From: Pseudomonadota bacterium
GTDB lineage: Bacteria > Pseudomonadota > Gammaproteobacteria > Burkholderiales > Sulfuriferulaceae
Assembly (NCBI GenBank): GCA_021795395.1
Contig: JAJYPN010000020.1
Location: 1 to 46,870 of the forward strand
Direction: 5' to 3'
Length of the DNA stretch: 46,870 nucleotides
In this document: piece by piece, positions 7,058-15,211 of the stretch
Numbering within the stretch: the stretch's first letter is position 1
Layout: each line of letters starts with the position of its first letter
Position numbers and translations under genes: made by a program
The notes under the pieces: generated by a model
What the model saw: the letters and a program-made list of their open reading frames with translations, nothing else
Told to the model about the DNA's origin: nothing
Databases searched by the model: none

Positions 7058-7537
7058 ATGAAATGGATAATTTTATTTTCGGCTTGCCTGACGGCGTCCG
7101 CTGCCTGCGCCGATATATATAAAAGCGTAGATGCAAACGGACAGGTCACTTACACCGATCATCCGATCAAAGGCGCGCATCGACTGAATCTGGGGCCGAT
7201 GCCGGCCGCTACGCGAACAGTAAGGATCAATGGCGAGCGGAAAATTTTGCCCGCTGTCAATAACGGTTCCGGTTCGGGGGCGTTCCGGCGGATTGATGCC
7301 GGAACCCAGCATAAACGCGATAAAATCCGGCACGATATACTGCAAGGCGAACTGAATAGCGAAGAACAAGCGCTTACCGAGTCTGAAGCTGCAAAACACA
7401 GCGGCGAAAAATTGAATCGAGGCGAGTTGCCGAACAGTCCGGCGTATCTTTCACGTCTTGAAAAACTGGACGAGGCGATCAAACTGCATCGCGACAATAT
7501 CACGGCATTACAAAAAGAACTGGGCAATTTGAAATAG
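7058..7537 (+). CDS. DUF4124-domain periplasmic protein of unknown function
   Basis: 159-residue exported protein. A signal peptide (MKWIILFSACLTASAACA) ends near residue 18 and is followed at once by a DUF4124 motif, DIYKSVDANGQVTYTDHP, a short domain common in proteobacterial envelope proteins. The C-terminal half (about 85-159) is charged and probably helical or coiled-coil (SRLEKLDEAIKLHRDNITALQKEL). Its function is unknown. A DUF4124 gene between glnA and ntrB is a recurrent arrangement in betaproteobacteria, but nothing in the sequence shows a role in nitrogen control. AGGATG before the ATG serves as the ribosome-binding site. Confidence 0.85.
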   Translation: MKWIILFSACLTASAACADIYKSVDANGQVTYTDHPIKGAHRLNLGPMPAATRTVRINGERKILPAVNNGSGSGAFRRIDAGTQHKRDKIRHDILQGELNSEEQALTESEAAKHSGEKLNRGELPNSPAYLSRLEKLDEAIKLHRDNITALQKELGNLK

Positions 7538-7588
7538 TCTGCATTTTTTGGCAGCCGGTTTCAATTTTTTACAGTTTAAGACACTTGC

Positions 7589-7604
7589 TGGTTTGAAAAT
7601 TGCT
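7589..7604 (+). promoter_or_regulatory. Possible weak sigma-54 promoter before ntrB
   Basis: TGGTTTGAAAATTGCT keeps the GG and GC of the -24/-12 elements and has a perfect TTGCT, but the -24 box is otherwise poor (TGGTTT for TGGCAC). It lies about 85 bp before the ntrB ATG. No good NtrC site is visible near it. Confidence 0.3.
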
Positions 7605-7688
7605 TGATCCTGGATTACTCTACTGTGAATAGCGATTTATGCCCTATTTTAATGCACGTCTCCCATGTCGATTTTTTAGACGAAGCGC

Positions 7689-8735
7689 ATGGAACCGATA
7701 AATTTGCCATTCGCGGGCCTGGAATGGCTGGCAACTTCCGTTCTCGCGCTGGATGCAGACCGGTATGTCCGGTACATCAATCCGGCATGCGAAAATCTGT
7801 TGGCGTTAAGCGCGGTTCAGATCGTAGGCTTGTCTCTCGAAGCCATTTTTTTTCAGCCGGTCCAACTGCATTCGGCGTTGAATTATGCGATGGATAATAA
7901 CGCCAGCTTTACCGAACACGAACTGAGCTTGCAACTCGGTGGAAAATCTTTGCAGGTGAGTGCGACCTTTACTCCGATCGAAAGTCGTGATGCGGCGTTC
8001 ATGCTCGAATTTCAGCCTATGGATCAGAAATTGAAAGTGGTGCGCGACGAGCACATGCTCATGCAGCAGCAAGCGAACCGCGAACTGGTGCGTAATCTGG
8101 CGCATGAAATCAAGAATCCGCTGGGTGGGATACGCGGCGCTGCCCAATTGCTGGAACGCGAACTTTCCTCGGAAAATCGCGAATATACTCAAGTGATCAT
8201 CCAGGAATCGGACCGGCTGCAGTCCTTGATGGATAAGCTGTTGACTCCGCATCGTTTGCCGCAGATCAGCGCGCTCAACATACACGAAGTCCTCGAACGG
8301 GTCCGCAGTGTAACGCTGGCCGAAATTCCCAAAGGACTCGCCATACAGCGCGATTACGACATCAGCATTCCCGAGATCGTGGGCGATCGCGAACAGTTGA
8401 TACAGGTAGTGCTCAATATCGTGCGCAATGCCGTGCAAGCGGTGCAGGGCGCAGGCGAGATCCGTCTGTGCACGCGCATCGTGCGCCAAGTGACGCTGGC
8501 GATGAAGCGCCATCCGCTCGCCGTGCAGGTGCAAATCATCGATAACGGCCCGGGGATACCGGAAGCCATCCGGGACCGGATCTTTTTTCCGCTGGTGTCC
8601 GGCAGGGAGGGCGGTAGCGGTTTGGGACTCACGCTTGCGCAGACATTCGTCCATCAGCACCATGGGACAATCGAGGCCGAAAGCCGGCCGGGACGCACAT
8701 GTTTTACCCTGTTATTTCCTTTAGACCTCACGTAG
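7689..8735 (+). CDS. glnL: Nitrogen regulation sensor histidine kinase NtrB
   Basis: 348-residue cytoplasmic sensor kinase/phosphatase of the NtrBC system; it phosphorylates NtrC in nitrogen limitation and dephosphorylates it when PII (GlnB) signals sufficiency. There is no membrane segment. The N-terminal PAS domain covers about 1-110 (LDADRYVRYINPACENLL). The phospho-acceptor is His139 in NLAHEIKNPLGG. The ATPase domain has NIVRNAVQAV (N box), IIDNGPGIP (G1) and GGSGLGLTLA (G2). Length and the His position match family members closely. It ends 30 bp before ntrC and is certainly co-transcribed with it. Confidence 0.97.
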   Translation: MEPINLPFAGLEWLATSVLALDADRYVRYINPACENLLALSAVQIVGLSLEAIFFQPVQLHSALNYAMDNNASFTEHELSLQLGGKSLQVSATFTPIESRDAAFMLEFQPMDQKLKVVRDEHMLMQQQANRELVRNLAHEIKNPLGGIRGAAQLLERELSSENREYTQVIIQESDRLQSLMDKLLTPHRLPQISALNIHEVLERVRSVTLAEIPKGLAIQRDYDISIPEIVGDREQLIQVVLNIVRNAVQAVQGAGEIRLCTRIVRQVTLAMKRHPLAVQVQIIDNGPGIPEAIRDRIFFPLVSGREGGSGLGLTLAQTFVHQHHGTIEAESRPGRTCFTLLFPLDLT

Positions 8736-8754
8736 TTGTGCGGAGTACTTGACG

Positions 8755-8769
8755 ATGGCCTTATCATGA
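8755..8769 (+). CDS. Possible four-codon leader ORF overlapping the ntrC start
   Basis: ATG GCC TTA TCA TGA (peptide MALS). Its TGA overlaps the ntrC ATG in an ATGA arrangement. The only good ribosome-binding site in the 30-bp ntrB-ntrC gap, CGGAG at 8741-8745, is nine bases from this ATG but 20 bases from the ntrC ATG. Termination-reinitiation may therefore deliver ribosomes to ntrC. This is an inference from spacing only. Confidence 0.3.
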   Translation: MALS

Positions 8770-10166
8770 CAAAACCGGTTTGGATCATAGACGACGATCG
8801 TTCCATACGCTGGGTGTTTGAAAAAGCACTGCAGCGAGAAGGCATAAAATTCACCAGTTATGCTACCGTAGCCGAAGCTTGGGCGGCTTTGGAACGTAAC
8901 ATGCCGCAAGTCGTGGTGAGCGATATTCACATGCCCGGCGAATCCGGTCTGGAATTATTACAACAGCTCAGTGCGCGCTTCCCGAAATTGCCGGTCATTA
9001 TCATGACGGCTTATTCCGATCTTGAATCGGCGGTGGCGGCTTTTCAGGGAGGCGCTTTCGAATATCTGCCCAAGCCTTTCGATGTGGATCATGCGATCGA
9101 ACTGATACGCCGGGCGATAGACGAGAGCATGCGCGTCGACGACGCTGCCGAAGCGGTGCCGATAGATGGCGTGCCTGAAATTCTCGGTCACGCACCCGCC
9201 ATGCAGGAAGTATTTCGCGCCATCGGTCGCCTGTCTCAATCGCATACCACCGTGTTGATCACTGGCGAATCGGGTACCGGTAAAGAACTCGTGGCATCGG
9301 CGCTGCACCGTCACAGCCCACGGGCCAGCAAGCCGTTCATCGCCTTGAATACGGCGGCTATTCCCAGAGATCTGCTGGAATCGGAGCTGTTCGGGCACGA
9401 ACGCGGCGCGTTTACCGGGGCGGCGGTGCAACGGCGCGGCCGCTTCGAGCAGGCGGACGGCGGCACACTGTTTCTCGACGAGATAGGCGATATGCCCGCC
9501 GAATTGCAGACGCGATTGCTGCGCGTGCTGGCCGACGGGCAGTTTTATCGGGTCGGCGGCCATCAGCCGATCAAGGTCAATGTGCGCGTCATCGCTGCAA
9601 CCCATCAGGATCTGGAGTCATGCGTCAAGGCCGGCACGTTCCGCGAAGACCTGTATCATCGGTTGAACGTGATTCGGCTGCGTTTGCCTGCATTGCGCGA
9701 ACGCAGCGAAGATATCGCCCTGCTGGCTCGGCATTTTTTACAGAAAAGCTCGCAGGAACAAGGCATAGAAGCCAAAAAACTATCCGAAGCCGCATTGAAA
9801 TATTTGAGCCAGTTCAGCTGGAGCGGAAACGTACGCCAATTGCAAAACGTGTGTCATTGGCTGACCGTCATGGCGCCCGGCAACAATGTGGATGTTTCCG
9901 ATCTGCCGCCGGAAATCCTTAATGCCAATACTCCGGTTTCAGCACAAACCAATTGGCTGCAGGCGCTCAGCAACACGGCCGACGAAGCGTTAAGTCGCGG
10001 AGAAACCGGCATCATCGAAGGATTGACCCAATCGTTCGAGAGAACCCTGATCAATGTGGCGCTCAAACATACCGGTGGCCGCAGGATAGAGGCGGCGCAT
10101 TTGCTGGGGCTGGGACGCAATACGCTTACCCGCAAAATTCAGGAATTGGGGCTGGAGGCCGAATAA
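8766..10166 (+). CDS. glnG: Nitrogen regulation response regulator NtrC (sigma-54 activator)
   Basis: 466-residue three-domain activator of sigma-54 promoters. The receiver domain has the phospho-accepting Asp53 in [10 protein letters not shown] and Lys103 in PKPFD. The AAA+ domain carries Walker A GESGTGKE (167-174), the sigma-54-contacting GAFTGA loop (214-219) and Walker [12 protein letters not shown] (from 232). The C-terminal Fis-type helix-turn-helix is [19 protein letters not shown]. All are intact. The ATG at 8766 gives the usual [11 protein letters not shown] start; an in-frame TTG at 8736 is less likely. Likely targets in this window are glnA and the right-edge porin, both of which have NtrC sites and sigma-54 promoters. 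Confidence 0.98.
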   Translation: MTKPVWIIDDDRSIRWVFEKALQREGIKFTSYATVAEAWAALERNMPQVVVSDIHMPGESGLELLQQLSARFPKLPVIIMTAYSDLESAVAAFQGGAFEYLPKPFDVDHAIELIRRAIDESMRVDDAAEAVPIDGVPEILGHAPAMQEVFRAIGRLSQSHTTVLITGESGTGKELVASALHRHSPRASKPFIALNTAAIPRDLLESELFGHERGAFTGAAVQRRGRFEQADGGTLFLDEIGDMPAELQTRLLRVLADGQFYRVGGHQPIKVNVRVIAATHQDLESCVKAGTFREDLYHRLNVIRLRLPALRERSEDIALLARHFLQKSSQEQGIEAKKLSEAALKYLSQFSWSGNVRQLQNVCHWLTVMAPGNNVDVSDLPPEILNANTPVSAQTNWLQALSNTADEALSRGETGIIEGLTQSFERTLINVALKHTGGRRIEAAHLLGLGRNTLTRKIQELGLEAE

Positions 10167-10188
10167 TAAAAAATTCATTTATTAATAA

Positions 10189-10217
10189 TTGATACTATCG
10201 AATTTGTGTGGAATAAT
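10189..10217 (+). promoter_or_regulatory. Sigma-70 promoter of the three-gene unit after ntrC
   Basis: TTGATA (10189-10194), a 17-bp spacer and AATAAT (10212-10217), five of six matches in each box. The transcript would begin near 10224, about 40 bp before the first start codon, so the unit does not depend on the ntrBC promoter. Confidence 0.65.
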
Positions 10218-10263
10218 CCGGGTTGTGGGTGTTCTTATTTATCTGATCGATCCGGGGGTGGCT

Positions 10264-10554
10264 ATGAAGCAAATTCGATTTTTAATGATATTATTAAGCT
10301 TGTTTATATTCACTGCGCAGGCTTTTGGCGATAATTCGACTAATAGCGGCTATAGTTCGCCCGCCGGTAATTATGGCAATGCTTATAATCGAACCGTCGG
10401 CACAAATCGCAACGCATATGGTCAACACAATACCAATGCCGTCCGCTCTCTACAGTCTTCACGCTCGCCCGGCTATTTCCCGCTCGGCTCCGATCTGCGG
10501 GACAAACCCGACCAGCATTCCGATGGCAGTAATTCGCGTTGGAAAGCAAATTGA
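10264..10554 (+). CDS. Small secreted protein of unknown function (96 aa)
   Basis: A signal peptide (MKQIRFLMILLSLFIFTAQA) is followed by a mature part of about 75 residues rich in Asn, Ser, Tyr and Gly (for example NYGNAYNRTVGTNRNAYG), probably unstructured. It has no cysteines and no recognised domain. The ATG at 10264 is preferred because it begins the signal peptide and has GGGGGTGG just upstream; an in-frame ATT/ATG extension to 10189 would cover the promoter. Its stop overlaps the likely start zone of the next gene, indicating an operon. Confidence 0.7.
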   Translation: MKQIRFLMILLSLFIFTAQAFGDNSTNSGYSSPAGNYGNAYNRTVGTNRNAYGQHNTNAVRSLQSSRSPGYFPLGSDLRDKPDQHSDGSNSRWKAN

Positions 10555-10979
10555 AAGCGGTGATACGCAAGGCAGTCAGGAAAGCGGTACTGGCAGGAGT
10601 GTTGTTGAACGCATCGGCATGTGGCCAGTTCCACGAAGGCCCGGAAGCCGTGGCGGTTGATTATGTCACGGCCACGATGCAAGGGGATGCCGCGACGGTG
10701 GACCGAATGGTGTATTGGGGAGCGGACATTAAAGAGCACCCGAACGAAAAAATGATACTGGAGGGCAAAGTCAATTCCAGCGTCAAGAATATCGCGAAAA
10801 GAACCCGGGCTGCCGGCGGATTTAGCGGAGTCAAGGCGGTGAGCGTTCAATTACAAACTGTCGACGGGTACAAAATGGCAACGGTCATGGTGAAATATCG
10901 GCTGAATAACGGAGAATCCCATACCGAAGCGGTCAAAATGATAGAAATAAACGATAAATGGATGGCGAAAGTAGGCTGA
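10539..10979 (+). CDS. Putative lipoprotein, DUF4878-like
   Basis: About 140 residues. A basic hydrophobic N-terminus (RKAVRKAVLAGVLLNASACG) ends in a lipobox-like ASAC, suggesting lipoprotein anchoring. The mature part (AVAVDYVTATMQGDAATVDRMVYWG ... MATVMVKYRLNNGESHTEAVKMIEINDKWMAKVG, given here in pieces) resembles the DUF4878/NTF2-like fold of small envelope lipoproteins, in which a helical segment precedes a curved sheet. The start is uncertain: TTG 10539, TTG 10551 and GTG 10560 are possible, all overlapping or abutting the end of the upstream gene. Function unknown. The next gene begins three bases after its stop. Confidence 0.7.
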   Translation: MESKLKAVIRKAVRKAVLAGVLLNASACGQFHEGPEAVAVDYVTATMQGDAATVDRMVYWGADIKEHPNEKMILEGKVNSSVKNIAKRTRAAGGFSGVKAVSVQLQTVDGYKMATVMVKYRLNNGESHTEAVKMIEINDKWMAKVG

Positions 10980-10982
10980 CTC

Positions 10983-11498
10983 ATGGCGTACATCGTATTT
11001 CGAGCGGGCTTTGGTGTCGAGGCCCGTCTGATGCGCCAAAAAAATAAAGGCGTATGGACGCACGTCGGCCTGCTCGTGGATGGGGATTTTTTTGAAAGCG
11101 TCGCCGATACGGACGAATGTCCTGGCGGCGTGGTCAAAAGTGCTCTGGCGTGCTTTTGCCATGCGGGTAACGCTCACCGGGTTGCGCACTTACCCTTCTT
11201 CCTCGAAACCCAGCCGCGAAGATCGTTGAGGACCTGGTGCGAAAACCTGGCTGCCAGACAGTTGCCATTCGATACTACTTACGATCTTTCTACCGATGAT
11301 AAAATGTACTGCAGCGAATTTGTGTATAAGGCTTTCCTGCACATCGGGATTGTTTTATGTAACGGCCCGTTCACCCAGCTTACCGTGCCTTTTTCCGGAG
11401 TAAAGCAGATTATCTTTCCTTTCGATCTGATTGGTAATCGGCAAATGAAGGAGGGTTTGCCGGTCAATAAATCCGGGAACGACGTTGCGCTAATATAA
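10983..11498 (+). CDS. YiiX/YebB-like permuted NlpC/P60 cysteine hydrolase
   Basis: 171-residue protein of the circularly permuted papain-like NlpC/P60 group. The histidine motif THVGLLVDG (about 26-34) comes before the cysteine motif MYCSEFVYKAF (about 107-117), the reverse of classical NlpC/P60 order and as in YiiX/YebB. Members are predicted amidases or peptidases acting on peptidoglycan peptides or lipids; the substrate is unknown here. No clear signal peptide is visible. It is the third gene of the unit starting at 10264 and begins three bases after the preceding stop. Confidence 0.75.
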   Translation: MAYIVFRAGFGVEARLMRQKNKGVWTHVGLLVDGDFFESVADTDECPGGVVKSALACFCHAGNAHRVAHLPFFLETQPRRSLRTWCENLAARQLPFDTTYDLSTDDKMYCSEFVYKAFLHIGIVLCNGPFTQLTVPFSGVKQIIFPFDLIGNRQMKEGLPVNKSGNDVALI

Positions 11499-11668
11499 GT
11501 CTTCATTGTGCGCTGGCGCATCATTTCTATTGACAAATCCTGGAATGCAATTAACTCGGCAACGGTCTGTAAGATGAGACGCGACCCATGAAATTTCCAC
11601 TAACTTCTTGCATATGATATCTTTTCAATAACCGATTAATAGAAACGACTGCGCACCAAATTCTCATT

Positions 11669-12292
11669 ATGCAAAAACATGCCGACTGGCTAGTCTGGGG
11701 CAGAAATCTGCTTTCAATCTCGCAAAACGGTCTCACTTTTACCAAGGACCCGTTTGATCGGGAGCGTTTTGAAGCAATCGGAAAAATCGCCAAAGAAATG
11801 TTATCTGTGCACACGAATACGCCGTTAGAACGGTTGGACGGAATGTTTTTCGGCGAAAAGGGGTATGCCACACCTAAAATTGATGTTAGAGGCGCGTTAT
11901 TCCAGGATGACAAGATATTATTGGTGCGGGAGATAGCCGATGGTTTATGGACGCTGCCCGGTGGGTGGAGCGACGTGGGCGATACTCCCAGCGAGTCTGT
12001 CGAAAAGGAAATTCTGGAAGAGTCGGGATTTATTGCCGCCACCCGAAAACTGGTAGCGGTATACGACCGGGACAAGCACGCGCATCCGCCATTGTTTTTC
12101 CATATCTATAAATTATTTTTTATCTGCGATATCGTTGGCGGCGCCGCGCAGACGAGCATCGAAACCGATGCCGTAAGTTTTTATGCGGAAAACGAATTGC
12201 CTCCCCTATCTACGCCGAGAGTAACGGAAGATCAGATACATACCCTGTTCAGACATTATCGCATCCCTGAATTAGCTACCGAATTCGATTGA
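11669..12292 (+). CDS. NUDIX hydrolase, probably ADP-ribose or related nucleotide pyrophosphatase
   Basis: 207-residue hydrolase with an N-terminal helical NUDIX_N domain (about 1-60; NGLTFTKDPFDRERFEAIGKIA) and a C-terminal NUDIX domain. The NUDIX box reads GGWSDVGDTPSESVEKEILEESGF split over about 107-130. Compared with GX5EX7REUXEEXGU, the first Glu is Asp and the Arg is Lys, while the metal-binding EExG core is intact. Family relatives hydrolyse ADP-ribose or CDP-alcohols, so the substrate is uncertain. The ATG at 11669 gives the family N-terminus, although no good ribosome-binding site precedes it. It converges with the quinone reductase gene, five bases apart. Confidence 0.85.
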   Translation: MQKHADWLVWGRNLLSISQNGLTFTKDPFDRERFEAIGKIAKEMLSVHTNTPLERLDGMFFGEKGYATPKIDVRGALFQDDKILLVREIADGLWTLPGGWSDVGDTPSESVEKEILEESGFIAATRKLVAVYDRDKHAHPPLFFHIYKLFFICDIVGGAAQTSIETDAVSFYAENELPPLSTPRVTEDQIHTLFRHYRIPELATEFD

Positions 12293-12297
12293 ATAAT

Positions 12298-13086
12298 CTA
12301 CAACTGATTCAATGCCACATGCGCACCGAAACCGTATTGGCCGGGTGCGACATCAGAACGTAACGTGAGTCTTGGTATATCGTACTCACCGGCATTCTGC
12401 GGGCGAAAAGGTATTGGAGCAGCTTTCCATAGATCATCCAGACGTTGACCAAGTTCTTCACAAATCCTCGAGAAGCGTATTTCGTCAGTTCGACTGCTCC
12501 TATAGATTACGAACGGAGGCAGGGTATCAAAGCCGGGGTAATACAAAATTCCGTGTTGGATTGGGAACAAAATATCGTCGATAGGGCCATTGATACCGCG
12601 CGGGCTGTAATGCGATTCCCAACCGCCTGCAGTGACGACCAGCATCGCACGTTTCCCAGCCATCATACCTTCTCCATAACGGTCACCCCAGTGTGCGTCA
12701 GAGTGTTCTCCTACACCATATGCGAAGCCATAAGCATAGACTCGTTCTACCCAGCCCTTAAGTATGGCAGGCATGGAGAACCACCATAAAGGAAATTGCA
12801 GGATAACTGCATTCGCCCATCGAAGCTTGTCCTGTTCGAGAGCGATGTCCTTGCTCTGTGTTCCCTGCTCGAAAGCCTGTTTGGAATTCAGAGATGGATC
12901 GAAGCGCGCATCAGCCTGCCTTTCCGTATTGTCATCAGCGTCGAGCGCAGCTTTCCATTTCATTGCATATAAATCTGATAGTTGTACAAAGTGTCCAGCA
13001 TTTTCAAGTCGCTTGATTATGAAACTTTTGAGCGAGCCATTAAGAGATCTGGGTTCGGGATGGGCATAAATAAGAAGTATGTTCAT
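12298..13086 (-). CDS. NAD(P)H:quinone reductase-type flavodoxin-fold protein
   Basis: 262-residue flavoprotein of the NQO1/KefF-type flavodoxin-like family. The N-terminus NILLIYAHPEPRSLNGSL binds the FMN/FAD phosphate; ILQFPLWWFSMPAILKGWVERV (about 95-116) and the TAGGWESHYSPRGINGPIDDIL block (about 151-172) are typical of the group. It would reduce quinones or other electrophiles by two electrons in the cytoplasm. It is transcribed divergently from a LysR-type gene 70 bp away, which makes that gene its likely regulator. Codon use looks less G+C-rich than the surrounding core genes, so lateral acquisition of the pair is possible. Confidence 0.87.
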   Translation of the reverse strand: MNILLIYAHPEPRSLNGSLKSFIIKRLENAGHFVQLSDLYAMKWKAALDADDNTERQADARFDPSLNSKQAFEQGTQSKDIALEQDKLRWANAVILQFPLWWFSMPAILKGWVERVYAYGFAYGVGEHSDAHWGDRYGEGMMAGKRAMLVVTAGGWESHYSPRGINGPIDDILFPIQHGILYYPGFDTLPPFVIYRSSRTDEIRFSRICEELGQRLDDLWKAAPIPFRPQNAGEYDIPRLTLRSDVAPGQYGFGAHVALNQL

Positions 13087-13110
13087 GATTGGCTCTCCGT
13101 AACTTAATTG

Positions 13111-13118
13111 AGTGCACT
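13111..13118. promoter_or_regulatory. Palindrome in the LysR/quinone-reductase divergent gap
   Basis: AGTGCACT, a perfect 8-bp palindrome, sits in the 70-bp divergent intergenic region where a LysR-family regulator would bind. It is short and could be chance. Confidence 0.3.
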
Positions 13119-13157
13119 TTAGAACTTTGCCAGGTATATTGGAAATGAATTCATAAT

Positions 13158-14069
13158 ATGGCAGGTATTGTTATGAGTAATACTCTTCGAAAACTTGATC
13201 TCAATCTATTGGTAACATTGGAAGCATTGCTGTTGGAACATAATGTAACCCGTGCAGCAGAACGACTGAATCTCTCTCAATCATCGGTAAGTATTCAACT
13301 CGCCAAATTGAGGGATGTTTTTAAAGATCCGCTATTGTTGCCCGGGCCACGCGGCATGCGTCCTACTGCGAGAGCTGAGGAATTGCGCGAGCCCTTGCGA
13401 CAAGCACTTGATGCTCTTGAGCGGGCTGTTTTACCTGCTAGCCCATTTGATCCGGCTATAAGTAATAAGGTGTGGTGCGTTGCCGCGTCCGATTATAGTG
13501 AATCGACTATCTTGCTGCCAGTTCTGATCGGATTGCGTTCGGCCGCGCCAGGTACCCAATTGGCAGTTCTTGAAATCGTACCGTCAAATATCGTCAAGCA
13601 AACGGGAGACGGTAAAATTGATCTTGCTTTTCATGTTAGCGAGGAAGCGCCAGCCGACTTGCATTGCCGATTGCTGTTTATGGAACAATATGTTTTGGTA
13701 GGCCGCGTCGATCATCCATGCTTGGGAAAACGACCGACATTGTCACAATTTTGTAAATTCGAGCACGTGATCGTGTCGCCGGATGGGGGAGGCTTTTATG
13801 GAGTGACGGATAGGGCGCTATCCGAGTTAGGTTTGAAACGTCAAATTGTGCTTTCAGTTCCGCATTTCTTGTTTTTAAGAGCGGTACTGGAGAATACGGA
13901 TATGGTGGCGATGATGCCTTCTCGCCTGGTGCGTGGAATCAGCTCTTTGCAGATTGTCGAGCCGCCTATTGATGTTCCGGGTTTCGAGATGGTTATGCTT
14001 TGGCATGAACGCTTGCATCGTGATCCTGCACATCGATGGCTGCGTGAGCATATCGTAAATTCGGTATAG
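13158..14069 (+). CDS. LysR-type transcriptional regulator
   Basis: About 300-residue LysR regulator. The N-terminal winged helix-turn-helix spans about 12-70 (LDLNLLVTLEALLLEHNVTRAAERLNLSQS in pieces, with NLSQSSVSIQLAKLR as recognition helix). The remainder is the two-lobe effector-binding domain. The DLNLL start and LPGPRGMRPT turn resemble the NodD/NahR/LinR subgroup. A start at ATG 13158 or ATG 13173 is possible; the second gives a more typical N-terminus and has GCAGG seven bases upstream. It most likely controls the divergent flavodoxin-fold reductase gene. The effector is unknown. Confidence 0.9.
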   Translation: MAGIVMSNTLRKLDLNLLVTLEALLLEHNVTRAAERLNLSQSSVSIQLAKLRDVFKDPLLLPGPRGMRPTARAEELREPLRQALDALERAVLPASPFDPAISNKVWCVAASDYSESTILLPVLIGLRSAAPGTQLAVLEIVPSNIVKQTGDGKIDLAFHVSEEAPADLHCRLLFMEQYVLVGRVDHPCLGKRPTLSQFCKFEHVIVSPDGGGFYGVTDRALSELGLKRQIVLSVPHFLFLRAVLENTDMVAMMPSRLVRGISSLQIVEPPIDVPGFEMVMLWHERLHRDPAHRWLREHIVNSV

Positions 14070-14129
14070 TTGAATTCGCAACTGTGTCGTCATTTCAATC
14101 CATCGCCTACTTTCTATTTTTTTAAAATT

Positions 14130-14155
14130 CTATGCTTATTATAGATAAAGCATAG
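14130..14155 (-). terminator. Hairpin after purC, possible terminator
   Basis: CTATGCTT (14130-14137) and AAGCATAG (14148-14155) form a perfect 8-bp stem with a 10-base loop. On the minus strand it lies 10 bases after the purC stop and is followed by AATTTT and an A-run, so it is a weak-to-moderate terminator. It could also serve the convergent LysR gene. Confidence 0.45.
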
Positions 14156-14165
14156 ATGGTAAATC

Positions 14166-15047
14166 CTAATCCATTAACCGCTCGATCGCCTCTCGGTATT
14201 TTTCAGCCGTTTTGAGCGCTACGCTGTCGGGCAGCGCCGGAGCGGGCGGCTGTTTGTTCCAGCCCGAAGTTTCCAGCCAGTCGCGGACGAACTGTTTGTC
14301 GAAGCTGGGCGGGTTGCTGCCGGTGCGATATTCGTTAGCCGGCCAGAATCGCGAGGAATCCGGCGTCAAGGCTTCATCGATCAAATACAATTTATTATCG
14401 GCGTCGAGGCCGAATTCGAATTTGGTGTCGGCGATGATAATGCCGCGCGTCAAGGCGTACGCAGCGGCTTCGGTGTAAAGCGCGATGCTGGCATCGCGGA
14501 CCTGGGCGGCGAGTTTTGCCCCAAGCAATGTTTCGGCATGCGCGTAATCGATATTTTCGTCGTGCGCACCCAGCTCGGCTTTGGTCGATGGCGTGAATAA
14601 AGCCTGTGGCAGTGCCGCGGCCTGAGCGAGTCCCGGCGGTAGCGAAATGCCGCAGACCCTGCCGGTGGCCTGGTATTCTTTCCAGCCGGAACCCGCAAGA
14701 TATCCGCGAACTACCGCTTCGACCGGCAGCGGCCGCAATCGTCTGACAACCATTGCACGGTCGCGAACCTGGTCGTATTCTTCGAGGCTGACGACGGATT
14801 CCGGTACATCGCCGGTCAAATGATTGGGAATGATGCCGTTCAGTCGGTCGAACCAGAAATGCGACAGTTTTGTCAGCATGGCGCCCTTGCCGGGGATGGG
14901 GGTTGGCAGAACCGCATCGAAAGCCGACAGCCGGTCGGTGGCGATCATCAGCAGGCGATGGTCGTCGACGGCGTACAGATCACGGACTTTGCCGCGCGAA
15001 AGCAAGGGCAGGGAAGGGATATGCGATCGTAATAAAGCGGAGGACAT
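14166..15047 (-). CDS. purC: Phosphoribosylaminoimidazole-succinocarboxamide (SAICAR) synthase
   Basis: 293-residue enzyme joining CAIR and aspartate with ATP in step 8 of purine synthesis. [26 protein letters not shown] (in pieces at about 18-43) is the family N-terminal signature, and [15 protein letters not shown] and IADTKFEFG follow. It belongs to the longer class (about 290-300 residues, yeast-like) rather than the 237-residue E. coli class. The start is taken as ATG 15047 (MSSALLRS); the longer frame to 15086 adds an unlikely tail across the promoter region. It is divergent from purM, with an AT-rich dyad between the two. Confidence 0.96.
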   Translation of the reverse strand: MSSALLRSHIPSLPLLSRGKVRDLYAVDDHRLLMIATDRLSAFDAVLPTPIPGKGAMLTKLSHFWFDRLNGIIPNHLTGDVPESVVSLEEYDQVRDRAMVVRRLRPLPVEAVVRGYLAGSGWKEYQATGRVCGISLPPGLAQAAALPQALFTPSTKAELGAHDENIDYAHAETLLGAKLAAQVRDASIALYTEAAAYALTRGIIIADTKFEFGLDADNKLYLIDEALTPDSSRFWPANEYRTGSNPPSFDKQFVRDWLETSGWNKQPPAPALPDSVALKTAEKYREAIERLMD

Positions 15048-15061
15048 GTGCCGTTTTTCTT

Positions 15062-15086
15062 TTGGGTAAATCGATATTATACCCAA
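15062..15086 (-). promoter_or_regulatory. purC -10 box within a TTGGGT/ACCCAA dyad
   Basis: On the minus strand TATAAT (15076-15081) lies inside a dyad formed by TTGGGT (15062-15067) and ACCCAA (15081-15086) with a 13-bp spacer. No good -35 box is apparent. An operator function is possible but unproven. Confidence 0.35.
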
Positions 15087-15181
15087 GGCAAGGGACGATC
15101 GGCGTCGGCGTGGCAGAGCGGGTGCGATAATTGTTCGCCGGAGGACGGGATTTGGTCAGGCAGGCGGTATTTGCGGTAAAA

Positions 15182-15187
15182 TATAAT
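15182..15187 (+). promoter_or_regulatory. Candidate -10 box of purM
   Basis: A perfect TATAAT lies 24 bp before the purM ATG. The -35 region is unclear, so only the -10 element is reported. Confidence 0.3.
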
Positions 15188-15211
15188 GATTATCTTCGAT
15201 GAAATGAGTTG

